Positions 25,420-33,219 of a stretch of 36,364 bases of DNA are shown piece by piece. The position numbers were made by a program, and so were the translations under genes. The notes beneath the pieces are model-generated. The model searched no databases. It was not told the origin of the DNA and was given only the letters and a program-made list of their open reading frames with translations. The first letter of the stretch is position 1. Every line of letters starts with the position of its first letter. Origin of the DNA: Bacteroidales bacterium (GTDB lineage: Bacteria; Bacteroidota; Bacteroidia; Bacteroidales; Prolixibacteraceae); NCBI GenBank assembly GCA_012719495.1, contig JAAYAG010000024.1, positions 1 to 36,364 of the forward strand, written 5' to 3'.

Positions 25420-25863
25420 CTATAAATCTATTTTAAGATATACCATGTCAATAAGTTGTATATCGCCGTCGAACATAGGGTGATCATAATTGTCGGTGAA
25501 AAAATTCTTTATCCGGTGTGACAGTTCAAATCCACAACTTTCGTAAAACGACAAGATCCATGGAACGTCGCCTGTCCCTAAAAGCATTGTTTTGTAGCTG
25601 TTTTTGTAAAAGTCAGAAATGAACTTTATCAATGCCCGACCATACCCTTTGCCTTGATATTTCTCGTATGTAGCAATGTTTTTCAGCTCACAGGTTTCGT
25701 CATTTATCGGCGCTACAACGCAAACACTTTTCAGGTCATCGTCGTACAAGGCAAACAAATCACCACTGGGCAAATATTTGTCAATCATTATTTCTGACTC
25801 GTCTGCCAGCAGCAATAAGTCAAGGAACTGTTTCTTGTTTTCAGTTATTTGTACAATTTTCAT
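25420..25863 (-). CDS. GNAT-family N-acetyltransferase
   Basis: This 147-residue protein has the acetyl-CoA-binding motif [16 protein letters not shown] (67-82), preceded by the LKNIATY strand and followed by the [11 protein letters not shown] strand-helix that closes the GNAT fold. It is a single complete domain. The acceptor substrate cannot be told. An exact TAnnTTTG sequence lies about 140 bases upstream on its strand. It is separated from its neighbours by gaps of 250 and 312 bases, so it is probably transcribed alone. Confidence 0.85.
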   Translation of the reverse strand: MKIVQITENKKQFLDLLLLADESEIMIDKYLPSGDLFALYDDDLKSVCVVAPINDETCELKNIATYEKYQGKGYGRALIKFISDFYKNSYKTMLLGTGDVPWILSFYESCGFELSHRIKNFFTDNYDHPMFDGDIQLIDMVYLKIDL

Positions 25864-26175
25864 GAGTATCTCTTTATTTAGAATTTGTTAATGCTTTGCA
25901 GCATAGCTATTCTGCATGTTGAACTTAACCACACAAAGGTCCGGTTTTTTTTTCAAAGCCACCGAATCTTTTAACTGTGAGGTATTTATCTTTTAAAGCA
26001 TATTATGACAAATATAGAAAAAGATTTAAACAAGAAGCTGACCTGCGCAATTTGAATGATTATAGGGATACGAAATGCTCAGAGTTCCCTTTTCAACAGG
26101 ATTAATCACGACGAAGAATGAAACACTTTTATGGCTCAGCTGCACCTTAAAACCCATTATGCAAATAATCTATGT
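25864..26175. other. Intergenic region, upstream of the GNAT gene
   Basis: No gene is visible in these 312 bases. TATATTTG is read on the minus strand at 26009-26016 and is the only promoter-like element noticed. Near the right end, the minus strand reads GCATAATGGGTTTTAAGG just after the acyltransferase stop, loosely like the post-gene sequences found further right. Confidence 0.4.
26009..26016 (-). promoter_or_regulatory. TAnnTTTG element upstream of the GNAT gene
   Basis: The minus strand reads TATATTTG, an exact match to the Bacteroidota -7 element. The nearest TTG is only 14 bases upstream, shorter than usual, so the call is tentative. It would give a leader of about 140 bases. Confidence 0.4.
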
Positions 26176-27297
26176 TCAGTTATTTGCATTTTTAATGCCA
26201 AATAAAAAGCGAATAATTGGAATTCGTTTTACAATCTCGTAAACAAGAAATGTTGATAATATTGTCAATACTACAATCACAGAATACTTGATTCCTGCAC
26301 CAAAAGGTAATTTTATAATGTAAAAACCAACAACAGTATTCAATAATAAATGAAAAATGTAAAATGAATATGATGCTGTTGATAAATACTTTAGTGTGTT
26401 ATTATTCTTATTTAGATAACGATGCCCAAAACCGAGAATCGTTAAAAGCCACATCCATCTATTTAAGTTACTTAAAATCAAAATAATTGTTCCATTGCTG
26501 ATAAACGAGTATGAGAATTGACGCATTATCTCACAAGAGACTCCGGTTAACAAAAAGAGCCATACGTATTTGTCTATTGCGTGTTGAAACCGGTTGTCCA
26601 TCATAAACAAATACCCACAAAAAAATGCCAAAAAATAGTAGATCGGATTTTTATCTCCGAGAATATTAAGGGTCGCTGACGATGTTAATACGATGAACGT
26701 TATAAAAATGATGATAGGAATGCCTGTTTTATCAATTACCCTCTTAACTAATCTAACACTCCCCTCTTTTTTCAGAATGGAGAAAAATGGTAACCCAATC
26801 AACGAAAAAACAAAAAGGAACAAAAGGAACCATAAATGTGCAGGTGTAAATCTGCCATCCATCCCGGTTAAATCAGCATTTTCAAATTGCCAAAAATTAG
26901 CAAGGTGAGACCAGAAATCAATTGAATTTCCTTTTGAAACCATGGCGATGTAGGTTATTACAGGGATTATAAAAATTAGCCCAGAGAAAGCAGGGATTAA
27001 AAGTTTCAGAAAACGTTCTTTAAAATACTGTCCTGCTTTGCGTTTTTTCAACGAAAAATATGTTGCTGCCCCTGAAACATAAAATAAAAGTGGCATATGA
27101 AACTGATGTATCCATCCTGCAAAATGATTGAGAAATGAACTGCTTATTTCATCTTTTACATACATAACCACCTGAGGGTCATGTATGAATATAAAAGCAC
27201 TATGGAATGGTACTAGTAAGAGAACGGCAAGAACTCTTAGCCAATCTAAATCCACACGACGAGCGTTTTTGATATTAATATTTGTTTCAGTTGTCAT
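26176..27297 (-). CDS. Acyltransferase 3 family membrane protein
   Basis: An integral membrane acyltransferase of the type that adds acetyl or other acyl groups to surface sugars or peptidoglycan. It has about ten hydrophobic segments over 373 residues. The family N-terminal signature RRVDLDWLRVLAVLLLVPFHSAFIF contains Arg14/Asp16 and the conserved His32. Conserved FHMPLLFYVSG and HLWFLLFLF segments follow. There is no extra SGNH domain. The 25-residue polar N-terminus is cytosolic. No sugar biosynthesis genes are adjacent, so the acceptor is unknown. Confidence 0.9.
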   Translation of the reverse strand: MTTETNINIKNARRVDLDWLRVLAVLLLVPFHSAFIFIHDPQVVMYVKDEISSSFLNHFAGWIHQFHMPLLFYVSGAATYFSLKKRKAGQYFKERFLKLLIPAFSGLIFIIPVITYIAMVSKGNSIDFWSHLANFWQFENADLTGMDGRFTPAHLWFLLFLFVFSLIGLPFFSILKKEGSVRLVKRVIDKTGIPIIIFITFIVLTSSATLNILGDKNPIYYFLAFFCGYLFMMDNRFQHAIDKYVWLFLLTGVSCEIMRQFSYSFISNGTIILILSNLNRWMWLLTILGFGHRYLNKNNNTLKYLSTASYSFYIFHLLLNTVVGFYIIKLPFGAGIKYSVIVVLTILSTFLVYEIVKRIPIIRFLFGIKNANN

Positions 27298-27430
27298 TTC
27301 ACATCTATTTTAACCTTTGATCAATATTTCTCAATCATTTGGTAATTAGCGCATTGAAGTGCATGGTTAACCAGATCAAATTTTGCAATTTGTTTTTGTA
27401 TCCTTTTTACGATTCCTGGCTTTTTGTCTT

Positions 27431-27451
27431 GTCCTAAAATATGGCTACAGG
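27431..27451. mobile_element. Solo IS3-family end (inverted-repeat remnant)
   Basis: GTCCTAAAATATGGCTACAG and the next G at this site match 32206-32226 exactly. At the second site the same sequence ends an IS3-family transposase remnant. The sequences diverge directly after it. No transposase is attached here, so this is a solo end or the far end of a deleted copy. Confidence 0.55.
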
Positions 27452-27454
27452 GTA

Positions 27455-27559
27455 AATATTGAACAACAGTAATTTTACCTGTTTGTCAGCTGGCGGATGT
27501 CGATGCGGTATGATACGCTTGCAAACCCACTGCAACTGCTATGTTTATGCCCTAATATG
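27455..27559. repeat. Structured spacer after the M23-like gene
   Basis: On the minus strand, 27559 to about 27480 reads CCTATAACATATTAGGGCAT and then contains TGCAGTGGGTTTGCAAGCG. Similar GGGTTT-containing, hairpin-prone spacers follow the lipoprotein and the 158-residue membrane protein genes. The likeness is loose and by eye only. Confidence 0.3.
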
Positions 27560-28495
27560 TTATAGGCTGTGGTTTTTCTTTTGCCATTTTTTAATCTGTC
27601 TTTTAGTCATTTCTTGAATTATCAAAGAATCAGGATGTATACTTGTATAGTTTTCACCAACGTTTAATGTAACATTTTTTTTCTCCTTTGTATAAAAGAC
27701 TAATGGAACGTATGCCCAATATTTTATAACGTTATTTCCATCTTTGTTTTTGATTTGTAATTTCTGTTCATAATTATAATAAACCCAAAATCTAAAATGT
27801 GGTCCACTTATGTATTTATCACCCCCTGCAATTGCAATTGGATCGCCAGCTTCAACTGTTTGACCTAAACTAACTAATGACTTCTTGAATACTTTATACA
27901 TACCGAATGAGCAATCTTTATGAAAAATTTCTATGTAATTATCTACGCTAGAATAGGAATAATCTGAAAATTTAAGATTTGCAGTATCTCTAATGGCTGA
28001 TACAATTCCTCTTCTTGCTGCAAATATTGTATCCCCAATATTTGTTTTAAATCCAACTGCATAATAATCTTTTGGCTCAGGATATTGCTCATTAATTTGA
28101 AAATATGTAAGAGAAAATGGCTCTGTCTCTTTTCCAGCTGCAATTGGTAATAAATATGTAAAAGAGTTGTCAATCTTCGGATTTACACAGCCTTTTACAT
28201 ATTTATAACTAAATTTAAATGTTGAGCTTTTTGATGGGTCAATAGTTTCTAATGTAAATAAACGGTTTCTACCGTATACAACTTCTGTTTTATATGGCAA
28301 ATCAACATTGCACTCGAGATTAAAAAGTTGCTCAAAAAATATTTCAATAGTACAAGTACAGTAATTTTCATTTGTACAATAAAATATATATTTACCCGCT
28401 GTATCTTTTTCATATAATACTTCAATTTTTTCTTGAGCTTTTGAGTAGTTCACAGATACACAGATTATTAAAATGAAAAATAATAAATGTCTCAT
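27560..28495 (-). CDS. Secreted M23/LytM-like protein with degenerate metal site
   Basis: I chose the ATG at 28495 because it begins a signal peptide (MRHLLFFILIICVSVNYSKAQ); upstream in-frame sequence belongs to the spacer. The C-terminal half resembles peptidase M23: GDTIFAARRGIVSAIRD, then NYIEIFHKDCSFGMYKVFKKSLVSLGQTVEAGDPIAIAGG and GPHFRFWVYYN. The usual HxxxxxxD first ligand pair is absent, and the closing GxHLHF reads GPHFRF, so the second ligand histidine is lost. It is probably not an active peptidoglycan hydrolase; it may bind a partner, as EnvC does. The N-terminal 120 residues contain a CTCTIEIFFEQLFNLEC segment with several cysteines and are unrecognised. Confidence 0.72.
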   Translation of the reverse strand: MRHLLFFILIICVSVNYSKAQEKIEVLYEKDTAGKYIFYCTNENYCTCTIEIFFEQLFNLECNVDLPYKTEVVYGRNRLFTLETIDPSKSSTFKFSYKYVKGCVNPKIDNSFTYLLPIAAGKETEPFSLTYFQINEQYPEPKDYYAVGFKTNIGDTIFAARRGIVSAIRDTANLKFSDYSYSSVDNYIEIFHKDCSFGMYKVFKKSLVSLGQTVEAGDPIAIAGGDKYISGPHFRFWVYYNYEQKLQIKNKDGNNVIKYWAYVPLVFYTKEKKNVTLNVGENYTSIHPDSLIIQEMTKRQIKKWQKKNHSL

Positions 28496-28521
28496 AATTT
28501 TTAAAGTTTTGTGAAACCAAA

Positions 28522-28546
28522 TTTTGGCGTTTCGGCGAAGCCAAAA
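28522..28546. repeat. Hairpin in the spacer between lipoprotein and M23-like genes
   Basis: TTTTGGC (28522-28528) pairs with GCCAAAA (28540-28546), with an internal GGCGAAGCC. On the minus strand it is preceded by ATGCATGCGGGTTTTGG. The spacer after the next gene upstream (around 29815-29870) has CCATGCGGGTTTC in the same position. Confidence 0.4.
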
Positions 28547-28585
28547 CCCGCATGCATTATACCATGTTTTATGCACTTACCACCT

Positions 28586-29710
28586 TTAGTTATTTTTACT
28601 TATCCAATCAATTATTTGTGGGTATAAATCCTCAATCTTTTCATTATCAGCTCTATTCTTGTAACTAATAATCAAATAATCTTCAAATTCCCGAAACTTG
28701 ATAAATCCTCTAATATTTTCCATGGAATTGACTGTTCTGTTTCGAATGCTATCATAGTTATTTGGTGAATAAAATTCGGAAATATACAAGTCGTAGACGG
28801 CCCAGGTCATGTATTCATTAAATATCGAATAGGCATCGTCGTAATAGGCATTGTCATCACTTAATTTTCTCCAGCTATTCAAATTAGCCATCGATTTATT
28901 CAGTTCATTTACATGTTTGTCGGTTACCGGATTGACATAGTTGTGGTCAATTTCAGTAAAAACACGCCTAATAATAAGTGCAATACTCATCGTGTTAATC
29001 GTATCGATCTCCGGATTTAAACCTTGTACAAACATTAAAGTTTCTTTGTAGTCGTTCGACTCGTAGCTAGTTGTGCTATGATGATCGGCTGTTAACGGAG
29101 ATATGATTATTTTATAGCAATTAATTTTTGAGGTAAAATTTGTTTCCAGCCAATTCCACATATGCTTTACAGGTATTAAAGAATCATATAAGGCTATTTG
29201 CGAGTTATAGAATTCACTATTTTCATTGTAGAATTCCTGAAAGTTAGATTCTTTCGCAAATGATTGGACAGCACCGATATGTTTTTCAAAAATATTTGAA
29301 TCCCATATCTCCCTGAGATAAGTATTACTAAATACAATTTGATCGTCGCTAAACATGTACATGTAACTATCATCTCTAAAAGAGAGGAAACTCAAATAAT
29401 CTGTTTCTGAATAATTTAATTGACTAAATAAATCGGTTGACCTATACGGATTGAAATGATCAAGGACCGATTGATAATACGATGTGTTTTTTTCAAGTGA
29501 AATGCCATTATTAAAATTTTGATATTTAACAGCCATAATAATATTAGCCAATTCATATACTTCGGGGATTTCAATAAAATAGTTACCCCGATGCTGAGCA
29601 ATATAGCTTTCAGAAAAATTTGCTTCAGGTTCTGGTGATCTATCATCCTTCTTACAAGAGGAAAATAGTATTACGAATAGTACAATTAAAAATTGATGTT
29701 TTTTCTTCAT
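28586..29710 (-). CDS. Lipoprotein, possible DUF4932-like degenerate zincin
   Basis: I placed the start at the ATG at 29710, which begins a lipoprotein signal (MKKKHQFLIVLFVILFSSC, lipid cysteine 19); the longer frame upstream lies in spacer sequence. The mature protein is about 355 residues, mostly helical, with no membrane segment. RRVFTEIDHNYVNPVTDK resembles the HExxH...NP region of DUF4932-type putative metallopeptidases, but with Thr at the first His position. It may therefore be inactive or bind metal differently. The DUF4932 assignment is tentative and from memory. Other segments are unrecognised. It is likely on the cell surface or in the periplasm. Confidence 0.6.
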   Translation of the reverse strand: MKKKHQFLIVLFVILFSSCKKDDRSPEPEANFSESYIAQHRGNYFIEIPEVYELANIIMAVKYQNFNNGISLEKNTSYYQSVLDHFNPYRSTDLFSQLNYSETDYLSFLSFRDDSYMYMFSDDQIVFSNTYLREIWDSNIFEKHIGAVQSFAKESNFQEFYNENSEFYNSQIALYDSLIPVKHMWNWLETNFTSKINCYKIIISPLTADHHSTTSYESNDYKETLMFVQGLNPEIDTINTMSIALIIRRVFTEIDHNYVNPVTDKHVNELNKSMANLNSWRKLSDDNAYYDDAYSIFNEYMTWAVYDLYISEFYSPNNYDSIRNRTVNSMENIRGFIKFREFEDYLIISYKNRADNEKIEDLYPQIIDWISKNN

Positions 29711-29881
29711 AATCTGCTTACTATGTGTGTTGTTTATGATTTGCACAACGGTCGGAGTTTTGCGCCTGTGCGCAATTGCAAAGCGCATCTGTATCTCACG
29801 AGCATAAACTACGATACCAAAACTGCTGCCCGAAAACCTCTGAAACCCGCATGGAGTATAGGTGTTATTGTGTGTAGTGTA

Positions 29882-30358
29882 TTATTGTCGGCTATCTTTT
29901 TCTTTTGGCCATTTCCATGCGAATATTAATATCATTGCAAGTATCAAATATTCAAGAAAAGTGAAATAAATATAATAAGACCAAACTTTTCCAGGTACGA
30001 AATAAGTCCCTGTGTTAACTATGATAAACAAAAAAGCACATGCAATATTTGCTATCCGGTTTAATTTGGGTTTCAGTATTACTGATAATACAATCATAAT
30101 CGCTGGTAATGACATCAATATCGCACTTGTCAGCAGAAAAAATTGGTCAATTTTCATTCCAATAATTTCTCCTTTTATGATTGCATCAACAGTTCCAGTT
30201 TGATAAATTGTTTTCAAATCAGCATACACAAACAGAAACATGATGGTTATCCATAATGCTGATAATTTTATTTTTATGTCTATTGCTACATTTGAAAAAC
30301 TGTCTTTGGTTTTGGTATTTGTATCCATTTTGTCCTGATATTTGGTTTTAGTCTTCAT
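29882..30358 (-). CDS. Four-helix membrane protein of unknown function
   Basis: With the ATG at 30358 (158 residues), four hydrophobic segments are visible: SALWITIMFLFVYADL, FFLLTSAILMSLPAIMIVLSVIL, IANIACAFLFIIVNTGTYFVPG and YIYFTFLEYLILAMILIFAW. A hydrophilic N-terminus rich in K/T/D precedes them. A further ATG at 30328 is an alternative start. The layout recalls small Bacteroidota integral membrane proteins (DUF6326-like), but I do not claim a family. Its start overlaps the end of the frameshifted gene upstream by 11 bases, so the three membrane-protein genes at 29882-31358 form one unit. Confidence 0.7.
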   Translation of the reverse strand: MKTKTKYQDKMDTNTKTKDSFSNVAIDIKIKLSALWITIMFLFVYADLKTIYQTGTVDAIIKGEIIGMKIDQFFLLTSAILMSLPAIMIVLSVILKPKLNRIANIACAFLFIIVNTGTYFVPGKVWSYYIYFTFLEYLILAMILIFAWKWPKEKDSRQ

Positions 30359-30682
30359 TATCAGTGAAATTCCATGCAACATATATTGCTCCAATTAAAA
30401 GTCCTAAAAATAAGAAAAGGGAATTAAGGGTCAATCCCAATTCAAAGTTTTCCGTTTTAAAAAGTATTATACAGGCTACAAATAAATTTATCAAGCCCCA
30501 AATCACGTTTGCCACGGGTGTACTTGTTAGGCTTTTTCCTGATAAGCTTTTTCAACCTTATTGGTCAATCTTGATTTTCTCGGCCAGTATCTGCCTGATA
30601 AGCCATTTATCAAATGAGGTAAGCCATTTGAGATAATCAATCCGCTTAGTATATAAAGCAGAATATTTATTAATGAATCCAT
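30348..30682 (-). pseudogene. Small membrane protein gene with a frameshift
   Basis: The ATG at 30682 opens a 51-residue frame (MDSLINILLYILSGLIISNG, then LPHLINGLSGRYWP) that stops at 30527-30529. The protein clearly continues in the -1 frame from about 30537 to 30348: GKSLTSTPVANVIWGLINLF, then a second membrane helix and AWNFTDNED. Together the two halves make a product of about 110 residues matching a known small-membrane-protein pattern (SNGxPHxxNGxxG ... GKxLxSxPxxNVxWGxxN). A single indel near 30530-30545 explains it, either real or an assembly error. It begins one base after the upstream gene's stop. Confidence 0.75.
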
Positions 30683-30683
30683 T

Positions 30684-31358
30684 TTATTTACCTGTATTTA
30701 TTAAATTAACGTGTGAGTTTGAATTCTTAAAATATTTTCGTTTTCTATCCGATAAATATGCAAGAAGGATAAATAATCCATTTGAAATGAGTACCACAGA
30801 AGTTCGCAGATAATCATTTTGTTTCATTATTTCAGGTTCCTCGCTAAATACCATTCCTGTAAAACTTGCTATCATAAAGAATAGTAACAGGTAAGAAAAG
30901 ATATTCCTTTGCTTTATCAACAGCCAGCCAATTAAAACAAAAAGTATCTCAACGGCATACGTAAGGTATGGAAAACTCCACAAACCAAATCCAACATTGC
31001 AGGTTCCAAATAATATTGGTAAATCAGCGGTATGGACAATCAAATCAATAAACCAGTGAGATATAACACATAAACCTAAGATCCACGCCCATCTTTTTTT
31101 ATCCTTAATCCAAAATAGAATGAACACAACCAAAGAAATTAGTATTGCACCCAATAATGAATGGGAATAAGGTAAATCCAAATGGTTCCTAAAAAAAGGA
31201 TTATTGCTGGGATTATAGGATGCCTTTTCAATCCCCAACAAAACAAAGGTAAAAGCAACTAAATCCAACAATTGTACTGAAACAAATAGCAACCATAGCG
31301 GCAATTCCGGAGTTTTTTTCTTAACTACGTAACCTAATCCATAATGACCTATAAACAT
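30684..31358 (-). CDS. DUF457/YdjM-like membrane protein (metal-dependent hydrolase family by name)
   Basis: This is a 224-residue integral membrane protein with about six hydrophobic segments. Histidine/aspartate motifs inside or near the helices match the DUF457-type family: GHYGLGY (His5), LLDLV (Asp32), SHSLL (His66) and SHWFIDLIVH (His101, Asp105, His109). Such proteins are often called inner-membrane metal-dependent hydrolases, but the biochemistry is not established. It is the first gene of a three-gene membrane-protein unit with the frameshifted gene and the 158-residue protein. Confidence 0.75.
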   Translation of the reverse strand: MFIGHYGLGYVVKKKTPELPLWLLFVSVQLLDLVAFTFVLLGIEKASYNPSNNPFFRNHLDLPYSHSLLGAILISLVVFILFWIKDKKRWAWILGLCVISHWFIDLIVHTADLPILFGTCNVGFGLWSFPYLTYAVEILFVLIGWLLIKQRNIFSYLLLFFMIASFTGMVFSEEPEIMKQNDYLRTSVVLISNGLFILLAYLSDRKRKYFKNSNSHVNLINTGK

Positions 31359-31584
31359 AATTTCAAATTTTAGTTACCATAACGTAAGTTCGATATAAGA
31401 AACCAACTAATGATCTTTTAATCTATTTTCCGGCAAATGCATCAAACGCCGAAAACGATGGAAAACAATTGAAGGCAGTTGAAATCGATTGCTTTCGTTT
31501 GTATTCTTAATTGCTGATTGTGTTTTTCAACGTCTTAATCTTATTACGAATGATGTAAAATTAAAACTCCCAATAAACATTTAA

Positions 31585-31600
31585 CTTGCCATTTGGCAAG
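31585..31600 (-). terminator. Possible weak terminator after the Crp/Fnr gene
   Basis: CTTGCC-ATTT-GGCAAG forms a 6-bp stem with a tetraloop three bases after the gene's stop codon. The following minus-strand sequence (TTAAATGTTTATT) is only moderately T-rich. Confidence 0.35.
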
Positions 31601-31603
31601 AAA

Positions 31604-32185
31604 TCACGAGCAAATAATTTCTTTTCGTATTCGGCTTAATGAAGTAGCAGTTATTCCGAGATATGAAGCAATAATCTTAAGCGGAACATTTTGAAATATA
31701 TCAGGATGCTCTGATAATAGATTTAAGTAGCGATTCTCGGCTGAATTTTTAATCATATCCAACATCCTTTTATTAAGTAAGTCATAGTGATTTAAAACCA
31801 AAAGCCTTCCAAATTCTCTGAATTCCGGGGAGTTATGAAAATATTTTTCAACATTTGTCAGGCTCATTGCCCAACCTTCACAGTTAGTTATTGTTTGAAA
31901 ATTTTGCTTAGCGGGCAGTTTTTTGAAGAATGATGAAAAATCATTTACAAAACATGGTGCAGAATAAATATTCGTTGTTACTTCAAGTCCATCATTGTCT
32001 AAGGTAAAGGAACGGATATATCCAATTTCCAAAAAGTATGTTTTTTCGATATTCTTATTTTCTTCAATCAAAAATGTGTTTCTGGGTAGCAAGAAATGTT
32101 CAAAGTCCTCAGTCAATGCAAATGCTTTATCGTCAGGCATTGAAATTACAGATTGAAAATATTTTCTCAGTTTTTCTTTGTTCAT
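31604..32185 (-). CDS. Crp/Fnr-family transcriptional regulator
   Basis: A 193-residue cyclic-nucleotide-binding-domain regulator. The beta-barrel sensor occupies about 20-115 (FLLPRNTFLIEENKNIEKTYFLEIGYIRSF), and a dimerisation helix follows. The C-terminal helix-turn-helix PLKIIASYLGITATSLSRIRKEI (about 168-190) is of the short winged type common in Bacteroidota. The cAMP-binding RxS phosphate-cassette motif is absent, so the effector is unknown. Its start lies only 20 bases from an IS3-family end at 32206, so its promoter must lie in or be reshaped by the IS remnant. No cysteine cluster suggests an Fnr-type iron-sulfur sensor. Confidence 0.88.
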   Translation of the reverse strand: MNKEKLRKYFQSVISMPDDKAFALTEDFEHFLLPRNTFLIEENKNIEKTYFLEIGYIRSFTLDNDGLEVTTNIYSAPCFVNDFSSFFKKLPAKQNFQTITNCEGWAMSLTNVEKYFHNSPEFREFGRLLVLNHYDLLNKRMLDMIKNSAENRYLNLLSEHPDIFQNVPLKIIASYLGITATSLSRIRKEIICS

Positions 32186-32205
32186 AATGTTCTACGAAAT
32201 GTCTA

Positions 32206-32338
32206 GTCCTAAAATATGGCTACAGGTTAACCATTAATTTATGTTCGCTTCAAAAACCATATTTGGGGTTTTAAACCCTAAAGATAAGTGAAGTCTTTCA
32301 TTGTTATATACTTCGATGGAATTTTTTGTTGCCAGCTT
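32206..32338 (-). mobile_element. IS3-family element remnant (3' end of transposase plus terminal repeat)
   Basis: On the minus strand, about 34 codons from near 32338 to the stop at 32234-32236 encode YNNERLHLSLGFKTPNMVFE, the C-terminal end of an IS3-family (rve_3) transposase. The terminal repeat GTCCTAAAATATGGCTACAG lies at 32206-32225 and is shared with 27431-27450. Upstream transposase sequence is missing, so this is a truncated copy. Confidence 0.8.
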
Positions 32339-32379
32339 TGCTTTTTTTGGTGTTTACCCGTCCCGATGCCCTAAGGGAT

Positions 32380-32465
32380 TGCAGGCTGCTTGGCTTATTG
32401 TCAGTACCAAATTGAAAATCGGCGAAGCTAAACGGCAATTGACATATAGTTTTTTGTTAACGCCA
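32380..32465. repeat. Cassette-like repeat, copy A, after the HigA-like gene
   Basis: On the plus strand AAACGGCAATTGACATATAG (32430-32449) plus the following T-run is shared with copy B at 33345-33369. Beyond the core the copies share variants of GGCTTRTTGTCAG. It begins 15 to 20 bases past the HigA-like gene stop and ends at the IS3 remnant. The inner part (GATTTTCAATT) occurs in inverse orientation in copy B, which suggests a foldable element. Confidence 0.6.
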
Positions 32466-32479
32466 GGTTTTCGATTCCG

Positions 32480-32806
32480 TCAGGCGAGTTTAACCGTCTG
32501 ATTGAGCAACTCAACATTGAAATTTACCTTGGCATTCAATGCTTTAAAAACTTTTATTATTGTTTCAAACCTTGCGTCTGTCAAACTATTCTCTAATTTT
32601 GAAATTTGAGCTTTCTTTACTCCAACAAGTTCGCCAAGTTGCTCCTGTGTCAGGTTACGCTCTTTTCTCGCTTGCTTAATTGCTTCTCCAAGCAAGTCTA
32701 GCCTCAATTCACTTTCAAATGCGTCACGTTTTGGTGTTCCAATTTGGCCAATATATTTGTCAGTGATTTCTTCTAAGCTGTAAGTTTTCAATTCTTTATT
32801 TTTCAT
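32480..32806 (-). CDS. HigA-like XRE-family antitoxin
   Basis: This 108-residue protein has a helix-turn-helix domain at about 40-95: LGEAIKQARKERNLTQEQLGELVGVKKAQISKLENS. A short N-terminal part probably wraps the toxin. It follows the toxin gene with an 11-base overlap, in the toxin-first order typical of HigBA. It should bind the toxin and repress the shared promoter. Just after its stop is the copy A repeat. The antitoxin role is inferred from family and context. Confidence 0.85.
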   Translation of the reverse strand: MKNKELKTYSLEEITDKYIGQIGTPKRDAFESELRLDLLGEAIKQARKERNLTQEQLGELVGVKKAQISKLENSLTDARFETIIKVFKALNAKVNFNVELLNQTVKLA

Positions 32807-33149
32807 CTCCTGAGATTTTTAGTTCAAAATATTGTTTTCTTATTCTCTCTGCTTTTTCAATGTCGCCTAAAGGCGTTTTATCTGTCTTTTTTATTAGTCC
32901 GTGGGTCGATATTACAACTGTTTTGGTATTTCCTGTCTTGTCCCAAAAAGCAAAAAGCCTGTAATGGGTTTTATTGAACAAAGTCCTGAACTCCCAGATT
33001 TCTCCTTTGAGTTTTTTAAAAAGTTCCTTTTCATTAGAGGATTTTGCTTTTACCACGTTGTAGATAACTTTGTCCCTTGTCTTTTCGTCAAGACTGTCAA
33101 GGAATTGAGCGGCCTCCTCTAAAAACCGAACCTGAAACTTTTCATCCAT
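32796..33149 (-). CDS. HigB/RelE-like toxin (phage Gp49-like)
   Basis: At 117 residues, this is a ParE/RelE-fold toxin of the HigB/Gp49-like group, whose relatives cut mRNA on the ribosome. Seen are the FLEEAAQFLDSLDEKTRDKVIYNV helix pair, the strand KLKGEIWEFRTLFNKTHYRLFAFWD and the VVISTHGLIKKTDKTP segment that carries the usual His/Lys residues. It starts an operon with the antitoxin gene behind a well-formed promoter. The toxic activity is inferred from the family. Confidence 0.85.
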   Translation of the reverse strand: MDEKFQVRFLEEAAQFLDSLDEKTRDKVIYNVVKAKSSNEKELFKKLKGEIWEFRTLFNKTHYRLFAFWDKTGNTKTVVISTHGLIKKTDKTPLGDIEKAERIRKQYFELKISGDEK

Positions 33150-33164
33150 CGTGTCAATTTTTTA

Positions 33165-33196
33165 CAAATATAAAAGTTTCTTTATTGGGAAACAAA
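33165..33196 (-). promoter_or_regulatory. Bacteroidota-type promoter of the HigBA-like operon
   Basis: On the minus strand TTTG (33193-33196) and TATATTTG (33165-33172) are separated by 20 bases, a near-ideal -33/-7 pair. The start codon is 15 bases further on, so the leader is very short. Confidence 0.7.
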
Positions 33197-33219
33197 TGTC
33201 AAATTTGTGCAGCAATCAA

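Noticed and set aside
30402-30412. GTCCTAAAAAT as a third IS3-type end
   Set aside because: Only about ten bases match and they lie inside the frameshifted gene's coding sequence.
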